A DNA stretch of 64,000 nucleotides from Sphingomonas sp. (GCF_025363195.1 NZ_JANYEK010000206.1:1-64000); one strand, 5' to 3'; positions 1-10,752 are shown, numbered from the stretch's first letter. Made by a program: numbers and translations. The notes: generated by a model from the letters alone, not told the origin.

Positions 1-651
1 GCGGACTTCGTGCGCCACCATTTCCCGACGATCTACGAGAAGTTGATCAGCCTCGGCATCGACATGACGAAGGCGCCGATCCCGGTCGTGCCGGCCCAGC
101 ATTATACCTGCGGCGGCATCGTCATCGATCTCGACGGCAAGACCGATCTGCCGGGCCTGTACGCGGCGGGCGAATGCAGCGAGAGCGGGCTACACGGCGC
201 CAACCGCCTGGCCAGCAATTCGCTGCTCGAATGCTTCGTGTTCGGGGAAAGTGCCGCCAAGAACATCATCGCCTGTTGGGACGACCTGCCCGCGCCGCCG
301 CCGATCCGCCCGTGGGACGAAAGCCGCGTCGCGGATTCGGACGAAGAAGTGGTGATCAAGCAGAACTGGACCGAAATCCGCCGCTTCATGTGGAATTATG
401 TCGGCATCGTGCGCACGACCAAGCGGCTGGAACGCGCGCAGCACCGCATCCGCCTGCTGACCGATGAAGTGAACGATTATTATGGCCATTTCCGCGTCAC
501 GCCGGACCTGATCGAACTGCGCAACCTGCTGCAGACCGCCGAACTGATCGTGTTGAGCGCACTGCACCGCCACGAAAGTCGCGGGCTGCATTACACGCTC
601 GATTACCCCAGGACGCTGGACGAGGCGGTGGACACGATCCTGGTGCCCTGA
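1..651 (+). CDS. nadB: L-aspartate oxidase, C-terminal part (cut by window start)
   Basis: L-aspartate oxidase oxidises L-aspartate to iminoaspartate with FAD, the first step of de novo NAD synthesis in the cytoplasm. The frame is open from base 1, so the gene begins upstream; about 216 codons are visible. The fragment holds the flavin-domain motif HYTCGGI, then [21 protein letters not shown], which is typical of the NadB/SdhA flavoprotein family, followed by the helical C-terminal domain. The tail with RRTL-like aspartate oxidase residues and no succinate dehydrogenase extension favours NadB over SdhA or FrdA. The N-terminal FAD-binding motif lies outside the window. No partner NAD genes are visible here. 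Confidence 0.9.
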   Translation, partial: ADFVRHHFPTIYEKLISLGIDMTKAPIPVVPAQHYTCGGIVIDLDGKTDLPGLYAAGECSESGLHGANRLASNSLLECFVFGESAAKNIIACWDDLPAPPPIRPWDESRVADSDEEVVIKQNWTEIRRFMWNYVGIVRTTKRLERAQHRIRLLTDEVNDYYGHFRVTPDLIELRNLLQTAELIVLSALHRHESRGLHYTLDYPRTLDEAVDTILVP

Positions 652-702
652 GACTTTATTGGTGCCCCAAGACTTTTGGCGTTGCACTCCTCGACCAAGC
701 AT

Positions 703-799
703 CCGTCATTCCCGCGCAGGCAGGAATCCATATCGGATGACGTCTCGACTCCAAGCTGACGTTTCAGATTATGGATCCCCGCCTGCGCGGGAATGACGG
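703..799. repeat. REP-like long palindrome
   Basis: Two 30-base arms, 703-732 and 770-799, are inverted copies matching at 28 of 30 positions. The outer part of each arm reads CCGTCATTCCCGCGCAGG. The arms flank a 37-base centre. It lies between nadB and the next gene in a 344-base gap (652-995) that otherwise shows no gene. The arm sequence resembles the dispersed palindromes of many proteobacterial genomes. It could act as a transcription barrier after nadB. Confidence 0.7.
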
Positions 800-995
800 A
801 ATTCTATCCCGTGGACCGGGGGCTAAAAATACATTCGGCGCAAGAAGGGGCGCGCACAAAATTCCCTGAACGGCGTCAAACGGTTACCGCTGATTCAATC
901 CACCGCAGGTCAGGCGCGGTTCATCGCAGACTTCCTATAATGGTATTTTTCGGGGATTTTCCTCGGCTAGGCTCGGTCGTGCGGGGATACGAAGC

Positions 996-2099
996 ATGAC
1001 ATTGGCTATTTTCACGGCGGACAGGAACAGCGCGCGCCGCGCGGTGGCCGCGCTGACGTTCGCGGCGATGCTCGGGTCGTGCTCTTATGGCAGCCCGAAA
1101 CAGGTGGCAGCGTCGCTGCCTCCGCCGACCTATCAGCTGATCGTGCCGGTGCCGCCGCGCGCGCCCAAGCCGGTCCCGGCGCCACAGGGGCTGATCGCCC
1201 ACGTCACCGCGCTCAGGGAAAATTTCCGTGGCAAGGTCGGCATTGCAGTGCGCAGCATCGATCAGGGCTGGACGGTCGACACCAACGGCGACATCCGCCT
1301 GCCACAGCAAAGCGTGAGCAAATTGTGGGTCGCGATGACCGTGCTCGATTTCCGCGATTCCGGGCGCCTGAAACTCGAGGATGCGGTGACGATTCGCCGC
1401 GAGGACCTGACGGTGTTCCACCAGCCGGTCGCCGCCCTGGTCAAGGGCGATGGCTACACCACGACGGTGGGCGACCTGTTGCAACGCGCGCTGACGATGA
1501 GCGACAACACCTGCAACGACCGGCTGCTGCAATATGTCGGTGGTCCCGGCGCGGTACGGGCGTTCATCGCGCGCAAGAATCTCGGCGATATCCGTTTCGG
1601 CCCCGGCGAACGGCTGCTGCAGAGCGCGACTGCCGGGCTCGACTGGAGGCCGGAATACGCCTTTGGCAACGCCTTCAATCGCGCGCGCGACCGACTGTCG
1701 AAAACCGACCGGATCGCTGCGTTCGACCGCTACGTGTCCAATCCGCCCGACGGCGCGGCACCGACTGCGATCGCCGGCGCATTGGCCAAGTTGAAGCAGG
1801 GCGAATTACTCTCCACCAGTTCGACCGAGTATCTCATCGGCACGATGGAATCGTCGAAGACCGGCAAGCAGCGGATGCACGGTGCGGTGCCGCCGGGCTG
1901 GAGCTTCGGCCACAAGACCGGCACGGGGCAGGATCTTGCCGGGCGCACCGCGGGCTATAACGATGTCGGCGTGCTGATCGCGCCGGACGGGCGCAGCTAT
2001 TCGCTGGCGGTGATGATCGGTGACACGCCGCGCCCGATCCCCGAGCGGCAGGCCTTGATGCAGGCGGTGGTCGCGGCCGTGGTGATGAACCACGGTTGA
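996..2099 (+). CDS. Serine hydrolase lipoprotein of class A beta-lactamase fold
   Basis: Predicted periplasmic lipoprotein of 367 residues. A lipobox-like LGSC places the lipidated cysteine near residue 29 and is followed by a proline-rich linker. The catalytic domain shows the serine beta-lactamase/PBP motifs in order: SVSK (S106, K109), SDN (169-171) and KTGTG near the C-terminus. A glutamate in RPEY (E220) could be the Ω-loop deacylation residue, but the usual ExxLN spacing is not seen and the SDN-to-Glu distance is longer than in standard class A enzymes. It could therefore be a beta-lactamase or a penicillin-interacting peptidase-like hydrolase. No LysR-type regulator adjoins it. Confidence 0.8.
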   Translation: MTLAIFTADRNSARRAVAALTFAAMLGSCSYGSPKQVAASLPPPTYQLIVPVPPRAPKPVPAPQGLIAHVTALRENFRGKVGIAVRSIDQGWTVDTNGDIRLPQQSVSKLWVAMTVLDFRDSGRLKLEDAVTIRREDLTVFHQPVAALVKGDGYTTTVGDLLQRALTMSDNTCNDRLLQYVGGPGAVRAFIARKNLGDIRFGPGERLLQSATAGLDWRPEYAFGNAFNRARDRLSKTDRIAAFDRYVSNPPDGAAPTAIAGALAKLKQGELLSTSSTEYLIGTMESSKTGKQRMHGAVPPGWSFGHKTGTGQDLAGRTAGYNDVGVLIAPDGRSYSLAVMIGDTPRPIPERQALMQAVVAAVVMNHG

Positions 2100-2183
2100 C
2101 GATATTCGCCGTCGTCCGGTCAGATTGAGAATAGCGTCAGTAACGGGCTTGGGGCCGGGCCAAGTCGCTGCTATCCCCCGCCT

Positions 2184-4970
2184 ATGCCGCATCTCTATCT
2201 TGTCGACGGTTCGGGCTATATCTTCCGTGCCTATCACCGCCTGCCGCCGCTGACCAACAAGCATGGCGAGCCGGTGGGGGCCGTCTATGGCTATACGACG
2301 ATGCTGTGGAAGCTGGTCGACGAGCTTCACGCGGCCGACGGTCCGACGCATATGGCGGTGATTCTCGACAAGTCGTCGAAGACCTTCCGCAACGACCTGT
2401 ACGATAAATACAAGGCGCACCGCCCGCCACCGCCCGAGGATCTGGTGCCGCAATTCCCAATGATCCGCGATGCCACACGTGCGTTCAGCCTGCCGTGCAT
2501 CGAAACCGAGGGGCTGGAGGCGGACGACATCATCGCCTGCTATTCCAAGGCCGCGCTGGCACAGGGCTGGCAAGTGACGATCGTCTCATCGGACAAGGAT
2601 CTGATGCAACTGATCGAACCCGGGCTCGATCTGTACGACACGATGAACAACCGCCGGCTCGGGGCTGAGCATGTCGCGGAGAAGTTCTTCGGCATCGTGC
2701 CCACGCAACTGGGCGATGTGCTGGCCTTGATGGGGGACAGCGTCGATAACGTGCCGGGTGTGCCGGGCGTGGGGCCGAAGACCGCAGCCAAGCTGATCCT
2801 CGAACATGGCGACCTCGAATCCGTGCTGGCGGCCGCCCCGGCTATGAAGCTGGGCAAGCTGCGCGACAATCTGATCGAGCATGCCGAGATGGCGCGACTG
2901 TCGCGCGTGCTGGTCGATCTGAAATGCGACGTGGCGCTGCCCGAACCGCTCGACGATCTGATGTTGCAGGGCATTCCCGATGCCCCGTTGCGCGCGTTCC
3001 TCGAGCATCATGGTTTCAAGTCGCTGCTCGCCAAACTCTCGGCGGTGGCCGATGCGCCGGTCGCCGCGCCGCATTCCGACCCCGGCCTGATCGTCGTGCC
3101 GCAGGAGGAAGACCCGCCCTGCGCGCATGACGAGTATGAGACGGTGGTGGACGAGGCTGCGCTCGACCGCTGGATCCAGATCGCGCGGCATCAGGGCTGG
3201 ATCGCGATCGATACCGAGACGACCGGCGTGGATGCGACCCGCGCCGAGCTGGTCGGGGTGAGCATGGCGCTGCACCCCAACCTCGCCTGCTACGTCCCGC
3301 TCGCGCATGGCGGCACGGACATGTTCGCCGAGGTTCCGGTGCAACTCGATCGCACAGTGGCGCTGGCGAAGTTGAAGACCCTGTTCGAGGATCCGAGCGT
3401 CCTGAAGATCGGCCACAATCTCAAATACGACATGATCGTACTGGGCCGGTGTGGGCTGGACATCGCGCCGTTCGACGACACGATCGTGATGAGCTTCGAT
3501 CTCGATGCGGGCTTGCACGGCCATGGCATGGACGAACTCGCCGCGACGCACCTGTCGCACAGCTGTATCGCGTTCAAGGATGTGGTCGGCACCGGCAAGT
3601 CGCAGCGCAGTTTCGCCGAGATCGATCTCAAGGCCGCGACGCGCTATGCCGCCGAGGATGCCGATGTGACGCTCCGGTTGTGGCGGCGCTTCAAGCCGCG
3701 TCTGGCGGGCGAGGCGGCGACACGCGTGTACGAGATGGTTGACCGCCCGTTGGTCCCGGTCATCGCACAGATGGAGCGACATGGCATCAAGGTCGACGCG
3801 GCCAAGCTGTCGGCGCTGTCGACCGCGTTCGCGCATCAGATGGGCGCGCTGGAAGTCGAGATCCACGCACTGGCGGGCGGTGCCTTCACGATCGGATCGC
3901 CGAAGCAATTGGGCGACGTGCTGTTCGAACGGATGGGCATCAAGGGCGGCCGCAAGGGCAAGTCCGGCGTGTATTCCACCGATGTCACCGAGCTTGAGCG
4001 CATCGCGGCGGGCCAGGGTGTGGACGGGGACTCGCCGGGCCAGGATATTGCGCGCAAGGTGCTGGACTGGCGGCAATTGTCGAAGCTGAAATCCACCTAT
4101 ACCGATGCGTTGCAGGCGCAGATCAACCCGGCGACGGGGCGTGTGCATACGTCGTACAGCCTGACCGGTGCGCAGACCGGGCGGCTGTCCTCGACCGATC
4201 CCAATCTGCAGAACATCCCGATCCGCACCGAGACCGGACGACAGATTCGCGAGGCCTTCGTCGCGGAACCGGGCAATGTTCTGCTCGCCGCCGATTATTC
4301 GCAGATCGAGTTGCGCCTCGCCGCGCACATGGCCGACGTCCCCGCGCTGAAACAGGCGTTCGCCAACGGCGACGATATCCACAGCCTCACCGCGCAGGAA
4401 TTGTTCGGCGAGGTCAACCGCGACACGCGCGGGCGGGCCAAGACGATCAACTTCGCAATCCTCTACGGCATCAGCCGCTGGGGTCTCGCCGGGCGGCTCG
4501 ACGTGACGGCGGACGAGGCGCAGGCGATGATCGACCGCTATTTCGAACGCTTCCCCGGCATTCGCAACTATATCGCCTCAACGACCGAATTCGTCCGCGA
4601 AAAGGGCTACACGCTCACGCTGTTCGGGCGAAAGACGCACTTTTCGCGGATCAATTCCAAAATCCAGCACGAACGCCAAGGCGCCGAACGCGCCGCGATC
4701 AACGCGCCGATCCAGGGGACGAGCGCGGACATCATCAAGCGCGCGATGGTGCGGATGGGGCCGGCCTTGCTGGATGCGGACCTGCCCAACGTGCGCATGC
4801 TGCTGCAAGTGCACGACGAACTTGTCTTCGAACTGCCCGCGGGTGACGTGGCGGCGGCAAAACCGGTAATCGAACGTGTGATGGCCACCGCGTCCGAACC
4901 TTTCGTGAAGCTGGACGTGCCACTGGGAATCGAGATCGGTACGGGCCTTAGCTGGGGCGCGGCGCATTGA
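2184..4970 (+). CDS. polA: DNA polymerase I
   Basis: A 928-residue DNA polymerase I for Okazaki-fragment maturation and repair synthesis. The N-terminal 5'-3' exonuclease domain (about 1-290) starts with LYLVDGSGYIFRAYH and contains EADDIIA and a helix-hairpin-helix (GVPGVGPKTA). The 3'-5' proofreading domain begins near residue 340 with DTETTG, so the exonuclease acidic residues look intact. The polymerase domain has the motif A sequence DYSQIELR, the O-helix region RxxAKTINFAILYG and motif C VHDEL. The length is typical of full three-domain enzymes. It is followed closely by a flippase gene on the same strand. Confidence 0.98.
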   Translation: MPHLYLVDGSGYIFRAYHRLPPLTNKHGEPVGAVYGYTTMLWKLVDELHAADGPTHMAVILDKSSKTFRNDLYDKYKAHRPPPPEDLVPQFPMIRDATRAFSLPCIETEGLEADDIIACYSKAALAQGWQVTIVSSDKDLMQLIEPGLDLYDTMNNRRLGAEHVAEKFFGIVPTQLGDVLALMGDSVDNVPGVPGVGPKTAAKLILEHGDLESVLAAAPAMKLGKLRDNLIEHAEMARLSRVLVDLKCDVALPEPLDDLMLQGIPDAPLRAFLEHHGFKSLLAKLSAVADAPVAAPHSDPGLIVVPQEEDPPCAHDEYETVVDEAALDRWIQIARHQGWIAIDTETTGVDATRAELVGVSMALHPNLACYVPLAHGGTDMFAEVPVQLDRTVALAKLKTLFEDPSVLKIGHNLKYDMIVLGRCGLDIAPFDDTIVMSFDLDAGLHGHGMDELAATHLSHSCIAFKDVVGTGKSQRSFAEIDLKAATRYAAEDADVTLRLWRRFKPRLAGEAATRVYEMVDRPLVPVIAQMERHGIKVDAAKLSALSTAFAHQMGALEVEIHALAGGAFTIGSPKQLGDVLFERMGIKGGRKGKSGVYSTDVTELERIAAGQGVDGDSPGQDIARKVLDWRQLSKLKSTYTDALQAQINPATGRVHTSYSLTGAQTGRLSSTDPNLQNIPIRTETGRQIREAFVAEPGNVLLAADYSQIELRLAAHMADVPALKQAFANGDDIHSLTAQELFGEVNRDTRGRAKTINFAILYGISRWGLAGRLDVTADEAQAMIDRYFERFPGIRNYIASTTEFVREKGYTLTLFGRKTHFSRINSKIQHERQGAERAAINAPIQGTSADIIKRAMVRMGPALLDADLPNVRMLLQVHDELVFELPAGDVAAAKPVIERVMATASEPFVKLDVPLGIEIGTGLSWGAAH

Positions 4971-5033
4971 GCTACGCGCCAGCCCAGACCCTCCCGTTCG
5001 GGATTGATTCGGATCGGACCGGGCAGCCACGTT

Positions 5034-6548
5034 TTGCCTGATTCAACCGCCGCCACCTCCGGCACGGATGAACTGAACGCGCTCGCCAAGGGCGGACGCA
5101 CGAACATCATCGGCTTCTTGATGCGCCTCGTCGCGCGGCTGCCGTTCCTGTTCATCGCCGGGCGCATCTATGGCCCGGATCAGGTCGGGCGGTTCGCACT
5201 GGCCGTCGTGGTGGTCGAACTCGCCGCATTGATCGCCACGTCGGGGCTGAAACGCGGCCTCGCCCAGGCGCTGTCGGAAAGCGAACGCCCGGCGGTGTGC
5301 GTGGTGTGGGATGCGATGGCGGTAGCGTTGATCGCCTCGCTGATCGCCAGCGCGGTGCTCGTCATGGTCCCGGGCGTGATGTACCCGAACAGCGCGATTC
5401 GCGGCATGGACCGCTGGTTGGCGCTGATCGTCTTCGCCACGGCTTGGTCGGACATCAGCCTGGCCGCTCTGGCCTATCGCCGTAACGTGAAGGCGACCGT
5501 CACGGCGCGCGCGGTGATCGAGCCGTGGACGATCAGCATCGCGGCCTGGGCATTTTCCTATTACTCGCTGCGCGACGGGCTGGTCCTGTCGTACATCGTC
5601 TCGATGTCGGCGGCGTTGATCGCCTCGTTGATCCCGTTCATCCGCAGTTATGGCCTGCCTTATGGCTGGCACCCGCGCCCGAGCATCCTGATCGACCTCG
5701 CCCGGCGCAACGTGCCGCTGGCCGGGGCCGACGCGATCGAATGGGGCACGCGCAACGTCGATCGCTTCATCCTGGGGGTGATGTTCGAACCCAAGATCGT
5801 CGGCATCTATTACATGGCACAACAGGTCGCCTCGATTCCGGGCAAGCTCAAGACCAGTTTCGATCCCATCCTCGGCCCCGTCGTTACCACCGCATTGGCG
5901 CGCGACGACAAGCAGGCGGTGGCGGCGCAGATCCGGCAGGTCGGTTTCTGGATCATGGCGGCGCAGGTCGGGTTGGCCTTGATGGGATCGATCCCTGGAG
6001 AAGCCGTGATGGGCATCGTCGGGCCGCAATTCGTCGCGGGCACGGCGGCGTTGGGTTTCCTGCTCACCGCCGAAGCCGCGGCCTCGACCGGCGCGGTGTC
6101 CGAAAGCGCGCTCGTCTATATCGCGCGGTTCCGCAACCTGGCGATCTCGGCCGGCATGCTGTGTTTCCAGATCACACTCAGCTTCGGGTTGATCTTCGCG
6201 CTGCGCGGCGTCGGCTGGCCGGTGAATTTCCAGGCGGCGGGGCCGGCGGTTGCGCTCCTGCTGTCGGTCGGCCTGACCTCGATCATCAAGTCCAGCCTGC
6301 TATCGCACCTGCTGAAGGCGCGCGTCGCGGGCTGGCGTTGGCCGATGTTATGGGGTGCGCTGGCGGCGATGTTCGTAGGCGGTGTCTTCCTATCTTTGCC
6401 GAGGCAGTATGAATGGGCGGAGGTGGTGTTCGGCATCCCGGCGATCGCCGCCACCTATCTGTTCGTGCTGTTCAAATGGGCGATGACCCCGGCGGACCGG
6501 GCATTGTTCAAATCGATGCCGAAAGAGGGTGAGATGGCGGCGGCCTGA
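5034..6548 (+). CDS. Polysaccharide flippase family membrane protein
   Basis: Integral membrane protein of about 504 residues with some twelve to fourteen hydrophobic segments. It has the layout of the MATE/Wzx-type oligosaccharide flippases that move lipid-linked sugars across the inner membrane. The conserved start ALAKGGRTN precedes the first membrane segment. No ATG is available upstream of it; TTG codons at 5004 and 5034 are both possible, and 5034 gives the N-terminus I expect for the family. No glycosyltransferases flank it, so its substrate (exopolysaccharide, O-antigen or other) cannot be told from context. Confidence 0.8.
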   Translation: MPDSTAATSGTDELNALAKGGRTNIIGFLMRLVARLPFLFIAGRIYGPDQVGRFALAVVVVELAALIATSGLKRGLAQALSESERPAVCVVWDAMAVALIASLIASAVLVMVPGVMYPNSAIRGMDRWLALIVFATAWSDISLAALAYRRNVKATVTARAVIEPWTISIAAWAFSYYSLRDGLVLSYIVSMSAALIASLIPFIRSYGLPYGWHPRPSILIDLARRNVPLAGADAIEWGTRNVDRFILGVMFEPKIVGIYYMAQQVASIPGKLKTSFDPILGPVVTTALARDDKQAVAAQIRQVGFWIMAAQVGLALMGSIPGEAVMGIVGPQFVAGTAALGFLLTAEAAASTGAVSESALVYIARFRNLAISAGMLCFQITLSFGLIFALRGVGWPVNFQAAGPAVALLLSVGLTSIIKSSLLSHLLKARVAGWRWPMLWGALAAMFVGGVFLSLPRQYEWAEVVFGIPAIAATYLFVLFKWAMTPADRALFKSMPKEGEMAAA

Positions 6549-6561
6549 CTTGCTTCCCTAA

Positions 6562-6664
6562 GGAAGATTGTTTCGCACAATGCCGCGAAGCCACGAAAGA
6601 AAAAAGGGGCGGCCTTCCCAAACTTCTTTTCGTCGCTGCGTGGCTTTGTGTGACACAATCTTTC
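6562..6664. repeat. Long imperfect inverted repeat between convergent genes
   Basis: The left arm starting GAAGATTGTTTCGCACAA and the reverse complement of the right arm starting GAAAGATTGTGTCACACAA match over about 39 bases with few mismatches. The arms enclose a GC-rich centre around GGGGCGGCC. The element fills the gap between the convergent flippase and purH genes. It could be a bidirectional terminator or a dispersed palindromic repeat. Confidence 0.6.
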
Positions 6665-6692
6665 TGGGGCTACGCCGCCAGATCGCCCCCGA

Positions 6693-8258
6693 TCAGTGCC
6701 GGAAGTGGCGCATGCCGGTGAAGACCATCGCCAGCCCCGCCGCATCCGCCGCCGCGATCACCTCATCGTCGCGGATCGATCCCCCAGGCTGGATCACCGC
6801 CGTCGCTCCCGCCTCGACCGCCGCGAGCAGGCCGTCGGCGAAGGGGAAGAAGGCATCCGAGGCGACCGCCGACCCGATCGTACGGGTCTCAGCCCAACCG
6901 GCCTTCTCGGCCGCGTCCTTCGCCTTCCACGCGGCGATGCGCGCGGATTCGAGCCGGTTCATCTGCCCCGCGCCGATCCCGGCGGTGCTGCCGCCCTTGG
7001 CATAGACGATCGCGTTCGATTTGACGTGCTTGGCCACCGTCCAGGCGAAGCGGCAATCGGCCAGTTCCCGTTCGGTGGGGCCGCGCTTCGTCACCACCTT
7101 CAGCTCAGACGGCGTGCCATTGTCCCGGGTCTGAAGCAGCCAGCCGCCGGTGATCGACTTGGCGAGCAACCCGGGCCGCGCGGCATCGGGCAGATCGCCG
7201 GTGAGCAGCAGGCGCAAATTCTTCTTCGCCGCAAAGATCGCCAACGCGTCTTCGTCGGCATCAGGCGCGATCACGACTTCCGTGAAGATGCCCGTGATTG
7301 CGCGCGCCGTCGCCGCATCCAGCGGGCGGTTCAGCGCGATGATGCCGCCGAAGGCCGACACCGTGTCGCAGGCGAACGCGGCCTCATACGCCTCGGCCAA
7401 CGTCGCGGCGGTGGCGACGCCGCAGGGGTTGGCATGCTTGACGATCACGACGCTGGGATCGGCGCCCTTGAATTCGCTGACCAGATCGAGCGCAGCATCC
7501 GCATCGTTGAAATTGTTATAGCTCAATTCCTTGCCCTGCACCTGCCGCGCCTGGCCGATGCCGCGCGCCGCCGGGCCGGTGGCGGTGTAGAACGCCGCCG
7601 CCTGGTGCGGATTCTCGCCATAACGGAGCGCCTGACCATGCTTCAGCGTCAGCGGCAGGATGTCGGGGAAGGATTCACCCTGATCGGCAAAGGCGAACCA
7701 TTGTGCGATCATGCCGTCATAGGCGGCGGTCGCGGCATAGGCCTTGGCGGCGAGCTTGCGACGTTGGTCCAGCGTGGTCGTCCCATCCGTCAGCAAAGCA
7801 TAATCCGCCGGATCGGTGACGATCGCGACGAAGGCGTGGTTCTTCGCCGCCGAGCGAATCATCGACGGGCCCCCGATATCGATATTCTCGATGATCTCGG
7901 GCCGGTCCGCGCCCTTGGCCACGGTCGCTGCGAACGGGTAAAGATTGACCACCACCAGATCGATCGCACCGATATCATGCGCGTTCATCGCCGCGACATG
8001 ATCGGGATTGTCACGCACCGCGAGCAGGCCACCATGGACGATCGGGTGCAATGTCTTGACGCGCCCGTCCATCATCTCGGGAAAACCGGTCAGGTCGCTG
8101 ATGTCGCGCACCTCGAGGCCAGCATCGCGCAAGGCCTTCGCCGTGCCGCCGGTCGAGACAAGGTCCACGCCCTTTGCCGCCAACGCCTGGCCGAGGTCGA
8201 CGATGCCGGTCTTGTCGGACACCGACAATAACGCGCGGCGGATGGGGATGGTCGTCAT
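6693..8258 (-). CDS. purH: Bifunctional AICAR transformylase / IMP cyclohydrolase
   Basis: PurH catalyses the last two steps of IMP synthesis: formyl transfer from 10-formyl-THF to AICAR, then ring closure to IMP. The protein is about 521 residues. The N-terminal IMP cyclohydrolase domain begins [13 protein letters not shown], with the STGGTAK motif near residue 35. The transformylase domain has KHANPCGVA and ends with the characteristic QPGGSIRD and TGMRHFRH. The open frame extends upstream, but the ATG at 8258 gives the conserved N-terminus. It is the last gene of a minus-strand group rsmB, rpe, heparinase-like, purH. Confidence 0.97.
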   Translation of the reverse strand: MTTIPIRRALLSVSDKTGIVDLGQALAAKGVDLVSTGGTAKALRDAGLEVRDISDLTGFPEMMDGRVKTLHPIVHGGLLAVRDNPDHVAAMNAHDIGAIDLVVVNLYPFAATVAKGADRPEIIENIDIGGPSMIRSAAKNHAFVAIVTDPADYALLTDGTTTLDQRRKLAAKAYAATAAYDGMIAQWFAFADQGESFPDILPLTLKHGQALRYGENPHQAAAFYTATGPAARGIGQARQVQGKELSYNNFNDADAALDLVSEFKGADPSVVIVKHANPCGVATAATLAEAYEAAFACDTVSAFGGIIALNRPLDAATARAITGIFTEVVIAPDADEDALAIFAAKKNLRLLLTGDLPDAARPGLLAKSITGGWLLQTRDNGTPSELKVVTKRGPTERELADCRFAWTVAKHVKSNAIVYAKGGSTAGIGAGQMNRLESARIAAWKAKDAAEKAGWAETRTIGSAVASDAFFPFADGLLAAVEAGATAVIQPGGSIRDDEVIAAADAAGLAMVFTGMRHFRH

Positions 8259-8320
8259 CGGGTTCCAGTCGTGCTTGGATCCGGACGGCGGCTGATCCGG
8301 ACGGGCTGCGCTTTGCCCGT

Positions 8321-10063
8321 TCAGTTCGCCCGCTTCAAGACCCAGCTGATGCTTGCGCCACCCGCAGGGGATTCGCCGGTGACGACGAGCTGCTGGGTGG
8401 AGACCGGGCGACCATCGGGGTCGATCCACAAACTGTCCTCTATCCCCAGCGTCCCGCCCCGGCAGCGATATTGCCACAACGTACCGCCGGGCATGCGCAG
8501 CAACGCGGCCATGCCGTCGGCGGTGGGCGAGACCTGCAAGCCTTTGCCGAGGTGGAAGCGCAGCGCGAACGGCGTGGCCGCCGCGCTCTTGCGGCGCTTG
8601 CCGGCGGGGAGCAGCATATCCTCGCCCCGCAATTCACGCCCGTCGCTGCCGAGCACGAGCTGTCGACGATGCACGAAACCGTAGCGCCGGGCATAACCGT
8701 CATGGCTCGCCTCGATCCGGCTGGAATTCTCCGACTCCTGACGGGTCAATTCGACCTCGGCCACACCGCGCCCGAGCGTGCCATCGGCATGGATCGCCGT
8801 CGAATTGCTGTCGCCGACGATCAACGTCGAATGCGCCGCCGTGGTGCGCAAGCCATCGGCGAGGTCGGGCAGCAATTCCGCCACCGCCGCCCGCGCGCCG
8901 CCGCAATTGACCACCAACCGGTGTGGCCCGTCCGACATCTCGAACGCCAGGGTCGAGGCGCATCCGCCCTCGACCAGCCGGGCGACCGGCGGGGGCGCTG
9001 CATCGATAATGACGACAGCCGAGCCCGCCGACAGCCGCTGATAGCCCCAGTCGCGTGCCTGCCGTAAGGGCCGCGCGCGGATCCCCGTGGCCTCGACGAT
9101 CTGCGCCAGTATCTCTGCCGCGACCGGGCCGCCGCCCTGCCAGCTCGAAAGTCCGCGATCGCCCAGACACACGCCGAGCAACGCCGGCACCATCCGCCCC
9201 AGCGCGTCGTACACAGCGGCGGGCGCACCCAAGCGGCGCGATTCATAGGTTTCGCGCAGCATCGTCAGCAGCATGATGATGTCGAGTTGCGCGGCTGGCG
9301 AACGCGCCACGCTGCCGCCATCCTCGAACACCGATTGCGCGATGGCACGGTTGAGCGCCGCCTCCATGCCCACACGACGGGCATCGCCGCCGGCGATCAA
9401 CAGTCCGGCCGCGCACACGCCGCACATCGCGGCGATGCGCGGTGCACCGGGTGCCATTTTCTCGGCACCGCGATCGATATGCCGTGCGCCCCGCGCCAGC
9501 GTGTTGAGCACGCTGCTGCGATAGACCAGATCGGCGGAGGACAGAATCAAAGGCGCATGCGACGTCCAGAACAGGATGCGTCGGCCCCACAGATCGGCGC
9601 GCCAGGCGGGTTCGGTCACCTTGTCGGCATGCACAGCGAGCCAGCCGCGCATCACCTGTTCGGCGATCGGAGATCCTTGTGCGCGCGTCGCCACGGTCGA
9701 CAGGTCGCGCAGCCAGGCGAAGCTATGAAGATATCCGACGAAGGGGCGCGACTGCACCGCCTTGCGATCGAACAGCGCATCCAATGCATGGACCTCGCCC
9801 CGGAACGACATTTGCCCGGCGAGCAGCGCCCGCCCACGCGCCACATCGCCGATAAAGGGATCATCGGGCACGGCGATCAGCTTCAGCGGATGGCGGCCCT
9901 TCAACTTCAGACCGTGGATCGGCGTGCGCCAGGTCAGGCGATGGAAGCGTTCGGAGATGCGTTCCGCCAGCGACAGCCCGGTATCGCCGCCCAGCCGGAT
10001 CAGCCGCTTGCCCTCGTCGATACCGTCCCGTTCGCCCCGCTCCCGTTCGCCCATCGCGCTCAC
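8321..10063 (-). CDS. Heparinase II/III family protein
   Basis: About 580 residues with the heparinase II/III layout: an N-terminal alpha/alpha barrel (about 60-330) and a C-terminal beta-rich domain (about 370-560). The family includes polysaccharide lyases acting on uronic-acid polymers. There is no clear signal peptide, so the site of action is uncertain. The GTG at 10063 overlaps the rpe stop as GTGA, and an ATG at 10054 is an alternative start. To my knowledge this gene is commonly found beside rsmB, rpe and purH in alphaproteobacteria, which suggests an endogenous envelope glycan as substrate; that is inference. Confidence 0.8.
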   Translation of the reverse strand: MSAMGERERGERDGIDEGKRLIRLGGDTGLSLAERISERFHRLTWRTPIHGLKLKGRHPLKLIAVPDDPFIGDVARGRALLAGQMSFRGEVHALDALFDRKAVQSRPFVGYLHSFAWLRDLSTVATRAQGSPIAEQVMRGWLAVHADKVTEPAWRADLWGRRILFWTSHAPLILSSADLVYRSSVLNTLARGARHIDRGAEKMAPGAPRIAAMCGVCAAGLLIAGGDARRVGMEAALNRAIAQSVFEDGGSVARSPAAQLDIIMLLTMLRETYESRRLGAPAAVYDALGRMVPALLGVCLGDRGLSSWQGGGPVAAEILAQIVEATGIRARPLRQARDWGYQRLSAGSAVVIIDAAPPPVARLVEGGCASTLAFEMSDGPHRLVVNCGGARAAVAELLPDLADGLRTTAAHSTLIVGDSNSTAIHADGTLGRGVAEVELTRQESENSSRIEASHDGYARRYGFVHRRQLVLGSDGRELRGEDMLLPAGKRRKSAAATPFALRFHLGKGLQVSPTADGMAALLRMPGGTLWQYRCRGGTLGIEDSLWIDPDGRPVSTQQLVVTGESPAGGASISWVLKRAN

Positions 10064-10752
10064 CCGGCGGCTATTCCCGTCTTCAGACCGGCGATGTTCG
10101 CGGCATAGGCATCGGGGCCACCCCGGAAGGTCGCGGTGCCCGCCACCAGCACATCCGCCCCGGCGGCGATGGCGCGGGACGCGGTATTGTGGTCGATCCC
10201 GCCATCGACTTCGAGGTCGATATCGAATCCCCCGGCATCGACCATCTTGCGGATCGCGGCGATCTTCGTCAGCTGGCTTTCGATGAAGCTCTGCCCACCG
10301 AACCCGGGATTGACGCTCATCACCAGCACCAGATCGACCATGTCGAGCAGGTAATCCAGCGCCTTGGCCGGGGTCTGCGGCGTTAGCACCACGCCCGCGC
10401 GCTTGCCCATCGATCGGATGTGCTGGAGGCTACGATGCGTGTGCGGCCCGGCCTCGACATGCACGCTGATCGTGTCCGCACCGGCACTCGCAAAATCCTC
10501 GAGGAACGCATCGACCGGGGCGATCATCAAATGCACGTCGATCGGCTTGGCGGTGTGCGGGCGGATCGCCTTCACCACCATCGGCCCCATCGTGATGTTG
10601 GGGACGAAATGGCCGTCCATCACATCGACATGGATCCAGTCCGCCCCGGCGGCGTCGATCGCGCGGACCTCCTCGCCCAGGCGCGCGAAATCGGCGGAGA
10701 GGATCGAAGGGGCGATCCGAACCGGGCGTTTGAGTGGAAGAGTTGCGGCCAT
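10060..10752 (-). CDS. rpe: Ribulose-phosphate 3-epimerase
   Basis: Rpe interconverts D-ribulose 5-phosphate and D-xylulose 5-phosphate in the pentose phosphate pathway. The 230-residue protein is a complete TIM barrel. Visible signatures are [16 protein letters not shown] at the N-terminus, the metal/substrate region [14 protein letters not shown], the middle motif [15 protein letters not shown] and the phosphate-binding DGGI and AGTATF loops near the C-terminus. Histidine and aspartate metal ligands are present. It overlaps the downstream heparinase-like gene by four bases, which implies translational coupling. Confidence 0.97.
   Translation of the reverse strand: MAATLPLKRPVRIAPSILSADFARLGEEVRAIDAAGADWIHVDVMDGHFVPNITMGPMVVKAIRPHTAKPIDVHLMIAPVDAFLEDFASAGADTISVHVEAGPHTHRSLQHIRSMGKRAGVVLTPQTPAKALDYLLDMVDLVLVMSVNPGFGGQSFIESQLTKIAAIRKMVDAGGFDIDLEVDGGIDHNTASRAIAAGADVLVAGTATFRGGPDAYAANIAGLKTGIAAG

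Noticed and set aside
2586-4382. A 598-codon frame antisense to polA
   Set aside because: It lies wholly opposite the conserved polymerase gene. High-GC codon bias creates long antisense frames; no domain is recognisable.
6696-8231. A 511-codon plus-strand frame over purH
   Set aside because: Antisense shadow of purH, arginine/glycine-rich with no motif.
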